From NCBI GenBank assembly GCA_039177505.1, contig JBCDFR010000002.1:1-64000 (forward strand): DNA of 64,000 nucleotides, given 5' to 3'. The notes under the pieces are model-generated. The model did no database searches. It was not told the origin of the DNA and was given only the letters and a program-made list of their open reading frames with translations. The position numbers and the translations under genes are program-made. Shown here piece after piece: positions 8,271-16,887 of the stretch (the stretch's first letter is position 1; each line of letters begins with the position of its first letter). This DNA is from JABSQH01 sp039177505 (GTDB taxonomy: Bacteria; Actinomycetota; Acidimicrobiia; Acidimicrobiales; Ilumatobacteraceae).

Positions 8271-9296
8271 ATGCCCCCACCAGTGCCGCGCCAGGTGGTG
8301 ATCGTCACCTACTCGGGTGCGCAGGCACTCGACGTCACGGGTCCGCACGAAGTGTTCGCCGGCGCCAACGCGTGGGCGGGCAACGAGCGCTACCAGCTGC
8401 GCGTGGTGGCGACGAGCGTGGGCCCGGTGCCGACCGAGAGCGGGTTGCGCATCGATGCCGATCCGTTGACCGAGGAGCCGATCGACACGTTGATCGTCGC
8501 TGGCGGTGCCGGTGTGCAGGCTGCACGACGCGACCGTGCACTCGTCGGCTGGCTCGACCACGCCGCGCGGCGCAGCCGGCGGGTGGCATCGGTGTGTTCG
8601 GGCGCCTTTCTGTTGGGAGAGGTCGGACTGCTCGACGGGCGGCGCTGCACCACGCACTGGGCACGTGCGGACCAACTCGCCGAGGCGTTTCCTGCGGCGG
8701 TGGTCGACCCAGATCCGATCTACCTCCACGACGGTGTGTGGACGTCGGCGGGCGTCACTGCGGGCATCGACCTTGCGCTCCAACTGGTCGCCGACGACGA
8801 AGGCACGGCCTGCGCCCACACGGTTGCGCAATGGCTCGTCATGTTCCTCCGGCGCCCAGGCGGACAGAGTCAGTTCGCGGCACCGGTGTGGAACGCGCCA
8901 CCGAGCCACGATGGTATTCGCGTCGTGGTCGAGGCGATCCACGCCGACCCCGCCGGGCGACACACGTTGGACGACCTCGCACGACGGGCGTCGATGAGCC
9001 CGCGGCACTTCTCTCGGGTGTTCACCCTCGAGATGGACGCCTCTCCGGGCCGTTACGTCGAACGATTACGGGTCGACGCAGCGCGCGGCCGCCTCGAACA
9101 GGGCGACGAATCCGTCGACGCCGTTGCCACGGCCTGTGGTTTCGGTACAGCCGAGACGATGCGGCGTGCGTTTTTGCGCCAACTCGGCGTGGCTCCCGCG
9201 GCCTACCGCGACCGGTTTTCGCACTCGGTCGCGGCGACCCCAGCGGCGCGCTCTTCGCGACCCGTACATCCGAAACTCCACAGAGAGAGGGCCTGA
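8271..9296 (+). CDS. GlxA family transcriptional regulator (DJ-1/PfpI domain + AraC HTH)
   Basis: 341 residues from ATG 8271. Residues 8-175 form a DJ-1/PfpI-like domain (DVTGPHEVFAG, then SVCSGAFLLGEVGLL with the nucleophile-elbow Cys, then THW). The C-terminal 100 residues are an AraC-type double helix-turn-helix (TLDDLARRASMSPRHFSRVF, then VATACGFGTAETMRRAF). Family members sense small metabolites through the DJ-1 domain and activate neighbouring genes. The stop is 2 bases before the ATG of a free-standing DJ-1 enzyme, so regulator and enzyme form an operon. An upstream in-frame ATG at 8220 is less likely because the domain begins at residue 8 of the shorter form. Confidence 0.93.
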   Translation: MPPPVPRQVVIVTYSGAQALDVTGPHEVFAGANAWAGNERYQLRVVATSVGPVPTESGLRIDADPLTEEPIDTLIVAGGAGVQAARRDRALVGWLDHAARRSRRVASVCSGAFLLGEVGLLDGRRCTTHWARADQLAEAFPAAVVDPDPIYLHDGVWTSAGVTAGIDLALQLVADDEGTACAHTVAQWLVMFLRRPGGQSQFAAPVWNAPPSHDGIRVVVEAIHADPAGRHTLDDLARRASMSPRHFSRVFTLEMDASPGRYVERLRVDAARGRLEQGDESVDAVATACGFGTAETMRRAFLRQLGVAPAAYRDRFSHSVAATPAARSSRPVHPKLHRERA

Positions 9297-9298
9297 TT

Positions 9299-9898
9299 AT
9301 GACCAGTTATGGATTGCTCGTGTTCGACGACGCCGAAGAACTCGACTTCGTCGGACCATGGGAAGTGTTCACTGCTTCGACGATGGTGCTCGGCACCGAT
9401 GGCGGTCACCACGCGAGCATGATCGCCGAACGAAACGAGCCCGTGCGGTGCGCGAAGGGCATGACGGTGATCCCTCACCACACGATCGACGACCACCCCG
9501 AATACGACGTGGTGCTCGTCCCGGGCGGCATGGGAACGCGCACGGAGGTCAACAACCAACGCGTGCTCGACTGGCTGACCGATGTGGCCCCTCGAGCAAC
9601 GTGGATGACGAGTGTCTGCACAGGGTCACTGTTGCTCGTCGCGTCCGGCGTTGCGGCCGGAAAGCGGGTGGCCACGCACTGGGGTTTCGAGGACACACTC
9701 GACGCCCGCGACGATTGCACCGTCGTTCGCGACGCGCGGTGGGTGCGCGACGGTTCGGTCGTGTCGAGTCAGGGGGTATCAGCCGGCATCGATATGGCAC
9801 TGTGGCTGGTCGGCGAGATTCACGGGCCGGCCCACGCACGCTCGGTGCAGCGCTACATCCAATATGACCCGGCGCCGCCGTACCAGGCCGACGTCTAG
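9299..9898 (+). CDS. DJ-1/PfpI family protein (isonitrile hydratase-like)
   Basis: 199 residues. The ATG at 9299 is preceded by GAGAGAGGG at good spacing. The sequence has EELDFVGPWEVF near the N-terminus, GGMGTRTE, and TSVCTGSLLLVASGVAAG with the conserved elbow cysteine, followed by THWG. It is clearly homologous to the sensor domain of the regulator directly upstream, so the pair may have arisen by duplication. The Asp/Glu-plus-Cys arrangement is like bacterial isonitrile hydratases, but other glutamine-amidotransferase-like activities are possible. Ends about 46 bp from the convergent SirB1-like gene. Confidence 0.88.
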   Translation: MTSYGLLVFDDAEELDFVGPWEVFTASTMVLGTDGGHHASMIAERNEPVRCAKGMTVIPHHTIDDHPEYDVVLVPGGMGTRTEVNNQRVLDWLTDVAPRATWMTSVCTGSLLLVASGVAAGKRVATHWGFEDTLDARDDCTVVRDARWVRDGSVVSSQGVSAGIDMALWLVGEIHGPAHARSVQRYIQYDPAPPYQADV

Positions 9899-9944
9899 GC
9901 GAATTCGGCGCCCTCGACATCGCTGCCGCCGGGTCGTGGTCGCG

Positions 9945-10616
9945 CTAATTGAACAAAGCCGTGGCCGCGCGTATCTCGTCGGCTTCGTCGCTGGCAAGCT
10001 CCGGCATTACCGCGCGTAGCTGCATCACGATGCCCAGGCGCACGGCGTCGTCGCGAGCGATCAACCCCGTGCGCAGGTTGTTGAGGATGCGGATCACGAT
10101 GTGACGCGGCGGCGTCGGCGCGAGGAACGTCTCGCTCCAGCTGGCGCGACCACCGGTGACCCGAGCAAAGAGCTCGGGAACGGCCGCTCGCTCGATCGTT
10201 GCTGACCCTTTGAACGGATCGAAAAAGCGTTGGCCGTCGGCGGTGCCGACGAGAAAGTGAGCAGGCATGCCGATCCCGTGCAGTTCGACACCGACGCGCC
10301 GAGCTACTTCGATCATTACCACCGCCAGCGTGATCGGGATCCCTCGCCGGCGGACGATCACCTGATCGAGACAGGAGTTCCGCCACGAGCCGTAGTCGCC
10401 CGTATCGCCGACGAAGCCGAGCTGGTCGCACAGGTGTCGAGCGACTCCCTCCGGCGTCGGCGTGGGGCATGAACCGGCCAGCGCATCGAGCGCGGCGAGC
10501 CACTCGATCGGGTCGAGTCCCGGTTGGAGCGCCGCGGCAACTGCGATCGCCGCCTCGTCGAGCGCCGGATCGGCCGAGCCATCGCCCATCAGTGCGGCGA
10601 ATGCCGTCGGACCCAT
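9945..10616 (-). CDS. SirB1-like transglutaminase-fold protein
   Basis: 223 residues from the ATG at 10616. An earlier ATG at 10667 would overlap the divergent acyl-CoA synthetase start at 10652. The region SWRNSCLDQVIVRRRGIPITLAV, with a Cys before a conserved R-R-G-I-P-I-T-L motif, then GIGMPAHFLVG and FFDPFKG, matches the SirB1_N (transglut_core2) family. Cys, His and Asp of a transglutaminase/protease-like triad appear at the expected places (C in NSCLDQ, H in AHFLVG, D in FFDPF). The biological role in bacteria is unclear. It lies on its own between convergent and divergent neighbours. Confidence 0.8.
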   Translation of the reverse strand: MGPTAFAALMGDGSADPALDEAAIAVAAALQPGLDPIEWLAALDALAGSCPTPTPEGVARHLCDQLGFVGDTGDYGSWRNSCLDQVIVRRRGIPITLAVVMIEVARRVGVELHGIGMPAHFLVGTADGQRFFDPFKGSATIERAAVPELFARVTGGRASWSETFLAPTPPRHIVIRILNNLRTGLIARDDAVRLGIVMQLRAVMPELASDEADEIRAATALFN

Positions 10617-10651
10617 CACTGCACGGTACCGCTCGGCTACGTTCCGACAGC

Positions 10652-12205
10652 ATGTACCCCGGCGCACACGCTCCAGCCCACCCCGACAAACCAGCGGTCA
10701 TCATGGGCTCTTCAGGGTTCGTGCAGACCTACGGCGAACTCGACGCCGCGGCGAATCGGCTGAGCCATCTACTCCGCAGCGCCGGTCTACAGCCGGGCGA
10801 CCACGTGGCGATCTGCATGGAGAATCACAATCGATACCTCGAAGTCGTGTGGGGCTGCCATTACGCGGGCCTCGTGTACACCTGCGCATCGTCGCGCCTG
10901 CAGACCAGCGAGCTGGAGTACATCATCAGCGACTGCGGGGCGAAAGCGTTCATCACCTCGAAGTACAAAGCGGAACAGGCCGCAGAACTCCGCGGCACGA
11001 TTCCCGATGTCGAACTTCGTCTGATGCTCGACTCGGTGATCGACGGGTACGACTCCTACGAGCAGTCGGTCGCTGATCAACCGTCGACACCGCTCGACGA
11101 GCAACGCCAGGCGGGGCTCGACATGCTGTACTCGTCCGGCACCACAGGGCGTCCGAAGGGCATCACCCGCCCGTATCCCGGTGATCCCCTCGAGACCACC
11201 GGCGGCCCGATCGTCGGACTCCTGCAGCTGCTGTTCGCGTTCGATGACACGAAGACCTACCTCTCCCCCGCCCCGCTATACCACGCCGCCCCGCTGCGCT
11301 TCTGCCTTGCCGTGCACTCCCTCGGAGCCACGCTCGTTGTGATGGAACAGTTCGATGCCGAGGAGTATCTGCGCCTGGCAGACGAGCACGAGGCAACGCA
11401 CAGTCAGGTCGTGCCGACGATGTTCGTGCGCATGCTGAAGCTGCCCGAGGAGGTCCGCAGCCGCTACGACGTTTCCTCACTCGAGGCGGTCATCCACGCA
11501 GCGGCGCCGTGTCCGGTGCCAGTGAAGAAGCAGATGATCGATTGGTTCGGCCCGATCATCCACGAGTACTACGCCGGGAGCGAAGGCAACGGCTTCGTGT
11601 ACTGCAACTCCGAGCAGTGGCTGGCTCACGAAGGCACGGTCGGCCAGGCGGTCACCGGGATTCTGCACATCGTCGACGACGACGGCGAGGAAGTACCGAC
11701 AGGTGCGTCGGGCACGGTGTTTTTCGAGAGCGAGGCCGAATTTGAGTACCACAACGACCCGGAGAAGACCGCCGCATCGCGCCACCGCAAGGGCTGGACG
11801 ACGCTCGGCGATGTCGGCTATCTCGACGACGACGGGTTTCTCTACCTCACCGACCGCAAGGCGTACATGATCATCACCGGCGGCGTGAACGTGTACCCGC
11901 AGGAAGCCGAGAACCTGCTCGTCACGCACCCGAAGGTGATCGACGTTGCTGTGTTCGGCGTTCCCAACGACGACTTCGGCGAGGAAGTCAAGGCCGTGGT
12001 CCAGCCGCGCGAGATGCCCGCCGACGACGCAGCAGCATCTGCTTTCGCCAGCGAGCTGATCCAATTCTGCCGATCGGAACTGGCCGACGTGAAGTGCCCG
12101 CGCTCGGTCGACTTCCGCGAGGAACTCCCTCGTCATCCGACGGGCAAGCTCTACAAGCGGCTGTTGAAAGACGAGTATTGGAAGGCCGCCAAGCGAGCGA
12201 TCTAG
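10652..12205 (+). CDS. AMP-dependent acyl-CoA synthetase/ligase
   Basis: 517 residues from ATG 10652, where the protein begins PGAHAPAHPDKPAVI, the usual ANL-family start. The core motifs are present: LYSSGTTGRPKG (ATP-binding A3), a SEGNGF-like region, and GDVGYLDDDGFLYLTDR with the hinge Asp. IITGGVNVYPQEAE is the A8 loop, and the catalytic Lys sits in PTGKLYKR near the end. It would activate a carboxylate, probably a fatty acid, as acyl-AMP then acyl-CoA. It leads a chain of closely spaced genes: the methyltransferase starts 10 bases after its stop. Substrate cannot be deduced. Confidence 0.93.
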   Translation: MYPGAHAPAHPDKPAVIMGSSGFVQTYGELDAAANRLSHLLRSAGLQPGDHVAICMENHNRYLEVVWGCHYAGLVYTCASSRLQTSELEYIISDCGAKAFITSKYKAEQAAELRGTIPDVELRLMLDSVIDGYDSYEQSVADQPSTPLDEQRQAGLDMLYSSGTTGRPKGITRPYPGDPLETTGGPIVGLLQLLFAFDDTKTYLSPAPLYHAAPLRFCLAVHSLGATLVVMEQFDAEEYLRLADEHEATHSQVVPTMFVRMLKLPEEVRSRYDVSSLEAVIHAAAPCPVPVKKQMIDWFGPIIHEYYAGSEGNGFVYCNSEQWLAHEGTVGQAVTGILHIVDDDGEEVPTGASGTVFFESEAEFEYHNDPEKTAASRHRKGWTTLGDVGYLDDDGFLYLTDRKAYMIITGGVNVYPQEAENLLVTHPKVIDVAVFGVPNDDFGEEVKAVVQPREMPADDAAASAFASELIQFCRSELADVKCPRSVDFREELPRHPTGKLYKRLLKDEYWKAAKRAI

Positions 12206-12215
12206 CGCGCCGTAC

Positions 12216-12815
12216 ATGAGTGACCTGTTCGAGCGCTGGTCGCGTACTTACGACGACGCTGCGCTCCAGCGGCTCACCTACCGCACACTGCACGATGCAG
12301 TGGTCAGCGTCGCAAGCGCGCAGCGTCCTGGGATCATCCTCGACGTCGGTTGCGGCACGGGTCAGCTCACACGCCGCCTGACGCAGCTCGACTGGGCACC
12401 CACCGTGTACGGGCTCGATATGTCGACGGGGATGCTCGATCGAGCGCGTTCCAGCGGCGCGCCGCTGATCCGAGCAAGTGCCGAGGCCCTGCCGATCGCC
12501 GATCATTCGATCGAACTGATCACCTGCACCGAGTCGTTCCATTGGTACACCGATCAGCGTGGCGCTGCGGCGGAGCTCGCCAGAACGTTGCGACCAGACG
12601 GCCAGGTGGTGATCATCTCAATCGCGACATTCACCGACGTTGGGGCATCGCTGCTACGTCGAGCCACCGCTCGACGGTCTCCCATCCGAGCGCTGCCGCC
12701 ACACCGAATTCGGGTCCTGCTAAAAGAGGCTGGCCTCGATGTCTCCGAACAGCGCCGGCTCCGCCGTCCGACGCCTCCGTGGCCCGTACTCACGCTGGCG
12801 CAACAGAGCCGATGA
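12216..12815 (+). CDS. SAM-dependent methyltransferase (class I, UbiE/COQ5-like)
   Basis: 199 residues. The SAM-binding motif I is ILDVGCGTGQLTRRL at about residues 40-54. Motif II acidic residues are in YGLDMSTGMLDRA, and SAEALPIADHSIELITC follows as motif III/post-I, giving a complete class I Rossmann fold of the Methyltransf_11 type. No substrate domain is recognisable, and the C-terminal 40 residues are basic. Its TGA overlaps the ATG of the glycerophosphodiesterase gene (ATGA), so the two are translationally coupled. Confidence 0.87.
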   Translation: MSDLFERWSRTYDDAALQRLTYRTLHDAVVSVASAQRPGIILDVGCGTGQLTRRLTQLDWAPTVYGLDMSTGMLDRARSSGAPLIRASAEALPIADHSIELITCTESFHWYTDQRGAAAELARTLRPDGQVVIISIATFTDVGASLLRRATARRSPIRALPPHRIRVLLKEAGLDVSEQRRLRRPTPPWPVLTLAQQSR

Positions 12816-13582
12816 GCCGAGTACACCCGTATCTCGAGCACGACGGACCGATCGCGTTCGCCCACCGCGGCGGAACGAGTGTTGCACCCGAGAACACGAT
12901 GCCGGCGTTCGAGCACGCCGTGTCGTTGGGGTTCCGGTATCTGGAAACCGATGTGCACCGGACCGTCGACGGCCATCTCGTTGCATTTCATGACACCGAC
13001 CTCAACCGAACATGCGGCGTCGATCGGCGAATCGCGGATATGACCGCAGCCGAAGTCGCAAGCGTGCGGGTCGGCGGTACTGCGTCGATTCCGACGATGC
13101 GCGTCCTCCTGGAACGGTGGCCCGATCATCGATTCAACATCGACTGCAAGGCAGATGACACGCTCGAACCGCTGGGCGCACTGATCGACGACCTTGACGC
13201 GCTCGACCGGGTGTGCGTCGGATCGTTCAGCGATGACCGGCTCGAACGTTTGCGTCGCCGGTTTGGCGGGCGGTTGCTCACGGCGATGGGGCCGCGGGAG
13301 ATCGCCACGTTGCGCCTCCTTCGTCGGCGGCGCGGCAGCGGGCCACGTGTCGCCCAGGTACCGATACGAGCCAGCACCGATGGACTCCTGCGGCACCTCA
13401 CGGTGACGACTGAGCGGTTCATCGCCGACGCTCACCGCGAGTCACTCCCGGTCCATGTGTGGACGATCAACGACGCCGCGGAAATGCACCGTCTGCTCGA
13501 CCTCGGGGTCGACGGCCTGATGACCGACCGGCCCGAGATGTTGCGCGAAGTACTCGACGATCGCGGAGAATGGGCGACGTGA
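12812..13582 (+). CDS. Glycerophosphodiester phosphodiesterase
   Basis: 256 residues from ATG 12812, overlapping the methyltransferase stop. The GDPD signature is clear: FAHRGGTSVAPENTMPAF with catalytic His and Arg and the Glu of PENT, then LETDVHRTVDGHLVAFHD with metal-binding Glu/Asp and second His. VHVWTINDAAEM and GVDGLMTDRPEML come near the end. It hydrolyses glycerophosphodiesters to glycerol-3-phosphate and an alcohol. No signal peptide, so it is cytoplasmic. The GGT gene starts inside its last 13 bases. Confidence 0.93.
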   Translation: MSRVHPYLEHDGPIAFAHRGGTSVAPENTMPAFEHAVSLGFRYLETDVHRTVDGHLVAFHDTDLNRTCGVDRRIADMTAAEVASVRVGGTASIPTMRVLLERWPDHRFNIDCKADDTLEPLGALIDDLDALDRVCVGSFSDDRLERLRRRFGGRLLTAMGPREIATLRLLRRRRGSGPRVAQVPIRASTDGLLRHLTVTTERFIADAHRESLPVHVWTINDAAEMHRLLDLGVDGLMTDRPEMLREVLDDRGEWAT

Positions 13583-15168
13583 GCGAGACGTTTGAAGCAC
13601 CGCACAGCACAGTCCGTGCTCCACGCCACCTCGTGGCGACAGCGGATCACCTGGCGACCAGTGCGGGCAACGAGATGTTCGATCGGGGCGGGAACGCCGT
13701 CGACGCGGCGATTGCTGCCAACGCCGCGATCGCAGTGACTGGCCCACATCTCTGCGGCATGGGCGGCGACTTGTTTGCGCTCGTCTACGTCGACGGCGAG
13801 GTTGCAGCACTCAACGCATCGGGGCGCGCCGGCAGCGGGGCTGATGCAGCCGCGCTCCGCTCCGAAGGCCACTCCGAGATGCCGTTCCGCGGCGACATTC
13901 GGAGCGTGACGGTGCCGGGATGCATCGATGGTTGGATTGCGCTGCACGACCGTTTCGGGTCGATGCCGCTGGCCGAGATACTCGAGCCGGCCCAGCGACT
14001 GGCCGCCGACGGCTTTCCCGCAAGTCCGCTACTCGTCGGATCGGCACACCGCCTCGATCCGGCCGGGCGTGAGCAACTCTCCGAATTGGTCGAGCAAGCG
14101 ACTCGTCCCGGAGCTCGCGTGCGTCGCCCGGGGGCCGCCCTCGCGCTCGCTGCGATCGGCGCGGGTGGACGCGACGCGTTCTACCAGGGAGCGTTCGGCG
14201 AGGGTTTGATCGAACTCGGCAATGGGTTGTTCAGCGACGACGACCTCGCGACATCATCTGCCGACTGGGTCGTCCCGCTCAGCACCGACGCGCTCGGCGT
14301 GACCTTGCACACCATCGCGCCCAACTCGCAGGGCTACCTCACGCTCGGTGGTCTGCGCCTCGTCGATCGGCTCGATCTCCCCACCGCGCCGCACGACCCG
14401 GCGTGGGCGCACCTCTTGATCGAGGCGGCTGTGGCCGCTGGACGCGACCGTCCCGAGCAACTCCACGATCGAGCCGATGGCAACGCGCTCCTCGCACTGA
14501 TCGACGAGCGGCTTGGCGAGATCGACCCGAACGGAACGTCCGGTCGCCACCTCCACAGCGCCGACGGCGACACCACGTACCTGTGTACCGCAGGTGTCAC
14601 TCGTGACGGATCCCCACTGGCCGTCTCGCTGATTCAGTCGAACGCCTCCGGTTTTGGCGCGCATCTCGTCGAACCTTCCACCGGCATCAACCTCCACAAC
14701 CGCGGGTTGGGCTTCAACCTGATCGAGGGACACCCCGCCGAGCTGACCCCCCGACGCCGGCCTCCGCACACGCTCGCGCCTGCGCTGGCAACCCGCGACG
14801 GGGAGTTCGCAGCGGTGTTCGGCACCATGGGCGGCGATGCCCAACCGCAGATTCTGCTCCAAGTGGCGACGCGCTTGTTTCACCACCGGCAGTCGCCGGG
14901 GCAGGCCATTCGAGCAGGACGGTGGGCGCTGCGCGGCCCCGAGACCGGCTTCGACACGTGGAGCGCCGGTCGACCGGGCATCGACATCGAAGGCCACGCC
15001 AGCGAGGAATGGGGAGACGGTCTGACGGCATTCGGCCACCGCCCTCACATGGCCTTGCCTTGGGATGTCGGATTCGGGCACGCTCATGCCATCACGTTGG
15101 CGCGCGACGAGATGTTCGCCGGTGCCTCCGACCCGCGCACACGCGTTGGTTCGTGCGCTGGTGGCTGA
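13570..15168 (+). CDS. Gamma-glutamyltransferase family protein
   Basis: 532 residues from ATG 13570 (a GTG at 13579 is an alternative start), overlapping the upstream gene. The N-terminal part has GNEMFDRGGNAVDAAIAANA and GPHLCGMGGDLFALV, both standard in Ntn-hydrolase gamma-glutamyltransferases. The autocatalytic cleavage site is DGDTTYL; the first Thr (about residue 335) would become the nucleophile of the small subunit. After it come the S-N-A-S-G-F-G loop and EPSTGINLHNRG, then GGDAQPQILLQ. No signal peptide is visible, unlike classical periplasmic GGT, so it may be a cytoplasmic GGT-like hydrolase. Its TGA overlaps the start of the broken ABC ATPase frame (TGATG). Confidence 0.9.
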   Translation: MGDVSETFEAPHSTVRAPRHLVATADHLATSAGNEMFDRGGNAVDAAIAANAAIAVTGPHLCGMGGDLFALVYVDGEVAALNASGRAGSGADAAALRSEGHSEMPFRGDIRSVTVPGCIDGWIALHDRFGSMPLAEILEPAQRLAADGFPASPLLVGSAHRLDPAGREQLSELVEQATRPGARVRRPGAALALAAIGAGGRDAFYQGAFGEGLIELGNGLFSDDDLATSSADWVVPLSTDALGVTLHTIAPNSQGYLTLGGLRLVDRLDLPTAPHDPAWAHLLIEAAVAAGRDRPEQLHDRADGNALLALIDERLGEIDPNGTSGRHLHSADGDTTYLCTAGVTRDGSPLAVSLIQSNASGFGAHLVEPSTGINLHNRGLGFNLIEGHPAELTPRRRPPHTLAPALATRDGEFAAVFGTMGGDAQPQILLQVATRLFHHRQSPGQAIRAGRWALRGPETGFDTWSAGRPGIDIEGHASEEWGDGLTAFGHRPHMALPWDVGFGHAHAITLARDEMFAGASDPRTRVGSCAGG

Positions 15169-15269
15169 TGCCAACCGCCCTCCAGTTCACGAGTGTCGGT
15201 CGGACCTATCCCGACGGGACGCCGGCGCTCGACGACGTCGATCTCGACGTCGCGTCCTGGTCTGTGTGA
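15168..15269 (+). pseudogene. Truncated ABC transporter ATPase, N-terminal 33 residues only
   Basis: The ATG (15168-15170) overlaps the GGT stop. The 33-residue product starts like a NitT/TauT/SsuB-type ATPase, with a strand, an aromatic/Gly turn and YPDGTPALDDVDLDV (A-loop Tyr region and first strands). It stops at a TGA before the Walker A motif. Everything from Walker A to the end is missing and the next recognisable sequence is the end of a permease. This is an internal deletion, not a short functional gene. Confidence 0.7.
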
Positions 15270-15761
15270 TCATCGCCCTCCCCGATCGTCGCCAACACCC
15301 TCTTCGGACTGCTCTCGGTCGATCGTTCGTATCGCGAGCTGATGACACTGCATGGCGCCTCGAGGCTCAGGCAGCTGCGAACGTTGCAGTTCCCCGCTGC
15401 GATGCCAGCGATCTTCACCGGCTTGCAGATCAGCGCCGGTCTGGCCGTCATCGGTGCGATCGTCGGAGACTTCTTCTTCCGTCAGGGCAAGCCCGGCATC
15501 GGTCAGTTGATCGATCGCTACCGCCTCAGCTTGGCCTACGAGCAGATGTACGGCTTGGCGATTCTCGCTGCAGCGCTCGGCGTTGTCGTGTTCTGGTTCT
15601 TCGGCTGGCTCGGCCGGCGAGTCGTTGGCGCGTGGTACGAACCGGTTGGCCGCTCAAGAAACTCGCCCCACGACGTCGGGTCGAGCGATCGGAGCCGTAA
15701 GTTCGTCCGATGCGAACCACCCCTCGGTATGGAGCGACGCTGGCAGCGGTTGTTGCGGTGA
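15256..15761 (+). pseudogene. Truncated, frameshifted ABC transporter permease (C-terminal part)
   Basis: A permease end of the SsuC/ThiX type is readable: VCVIIAL in one frame, then after a CCCC run (15280-15283) a +1 shift to PIVANTLFGLLSVDRSYREL. The EAA-loop equivalent follows (ELMTLHGASR...LPA region), then GLQISAGLAVIGAIVGDFFF and the last transmembrane segment with FWFFGWLGRRVVGAW. The N-terminal membrane half is absent; the sequence is joined directly to the ATPase fragment. The open frame overlaps the start of the substrate-binding protein gene by about 50 bases. Not expected to be functional. Confidence 0.72.
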
Positions 15762-16876
15762 TGATCGCTGCGGCGTGCAGCGGCGACTCCGGCGACGACA
15801 CCGCGGCCGAGACGTCAGCTGGCGGAGGCAACACCGACGCGTCCCCCACCGATATGGCCGAGGTATGCCCCGACCCGCTGGTCATCCAAACCGACTGGTT
15901 CCCCGAGGCCGAGTACGGAGCGACCTACCAGCTCATCGGGGCCGACCCCGAGATCGATGTCAACGCCAAGGTCGTTCGCGGTCCGCTGGTCGCAGCTGAC
16001 GGCAGCGAAACAGGCATCGACGTCGAGGTACGCGCGGGAGGACCGGCGATCGCGGGCGGCGGCGTGTTCGAGACGTTGCAGACCGATCGCGACGTGCTAC
16101 TCGCCTATCTCAACACCGACGACCAGGTACGCAACTACTCGCAGATCGCGACGACTGCGGTCGTCGCCCCGCTCGAGATCGACCCACAGGTCGTGATGTG
16201 GGACCCGGCCAGTTATCCGAGCGTGTCAGCGATCGCTGACCTGCAAGACGATGACGTCACGATTCGGTACTCCGCCAACGAGTCCTACATGGACTTCCTC
16301 GTGAGCTCCGGCCAGGTGCGCGCCGACCAGCTCGACCCGAGCTACGACGGTTCACCTGCGGTGTTCGTCGCCGAGGGCGGGGCGATTGCGCAGCAGGGGT
16401 TCGCCACCTCGGAACCGTTCACGTACGAGTTTCTGATTCCCGAGTGGGGCGCTCCGATCTCGTTCGAGTTGATCCACGACACTGGGTGGGAGACCTACTC
16501 GCAGTCGATCGGCGTCCTCACCGAGCGTCTCGACGAAGCGCGCCCGTGCCTCGAGGCGTTCGTCCCGCTGATGCAGGAGGCGATCGTGGCCTACGCGACG
16601 GACCCCGGCGAGACCAACCAGCTCATCGTCGACATCGTCGCTGCGTACAACGACTTCTGGATCTACGACCTGCCACTCGCTGAGTTCTCGATCGAGCAGC
16701 AGCTACAAATCGGCATTCTCGACAATGGGCCGAACGACACGATCGGGGACTTCGATCTCGACCGCGTGGCCGCCTTCTTGCCGCTCGCCGTCGACGTCCT
16801 TGCTGCGACGCCGGCCGATCTCGCACCAGACGATCTCGTGACGAACGAGTTCATCGATCCGACGATCGGCCTGTAG
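15710..16876 (+). CDS. ABC transporter substrate-binding lipoprotein (NMT1/THI5-like)
   Basis: 388 residues. A hydrophobic signal ends in AAAC with Cys 23, consistent with a lipoprotein, followed by a Ser/Gly/Asp/Thr-rich linker. The mature domain begins VIQTDWFPEAEYG, which is typical of NMT1/THI5-like binding proteins for pyrimidine or sulfonate-type substrates. The remaining 330 residues have the two-lobe pattern and are intact with no frameshift. In a normal operon the order is ATPase-permease-binding protein; here only this last gene is complete. Either another permease pairs with it in trans or it is a survivor of recent decay. Confidence 0.85.
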   Translation: MRTTPRYGATLAAVVAVMIAAACSGDSGDDTAAETSAGGGNTDASPTDMAEVCPDPLVIQTDWFPEAEYGATYQLIGADPEIDVNAKVVRGPLVAADGSETGIDVEVRAGGPAIAGGGVFETLQTDRDVLLAYLNTDDQVRNYSQIATTAVVAPLEIDPQVVMWDPASYPSVSAIADLQDDDVTIRYSANESYMDFLVSSGQVRADQLDPSYDGSPAVFVAEGGAIAQQGFATSEPFTYEFLIPEWGAPISFELIHDTGWETYSQSIGVLTERLDEARPCLEAFVPLMQEAIVAYATDPGETNQLIVDIVAAYNDFWIYDLPLAEFSIEQQLQIGILDNGPNDTIGDFDLDRVAAFLPLAVDVLAATPADLAPDDLVTNEFIDPTIGL

Positions 16877-16887
16877 CAACCGAGAGA

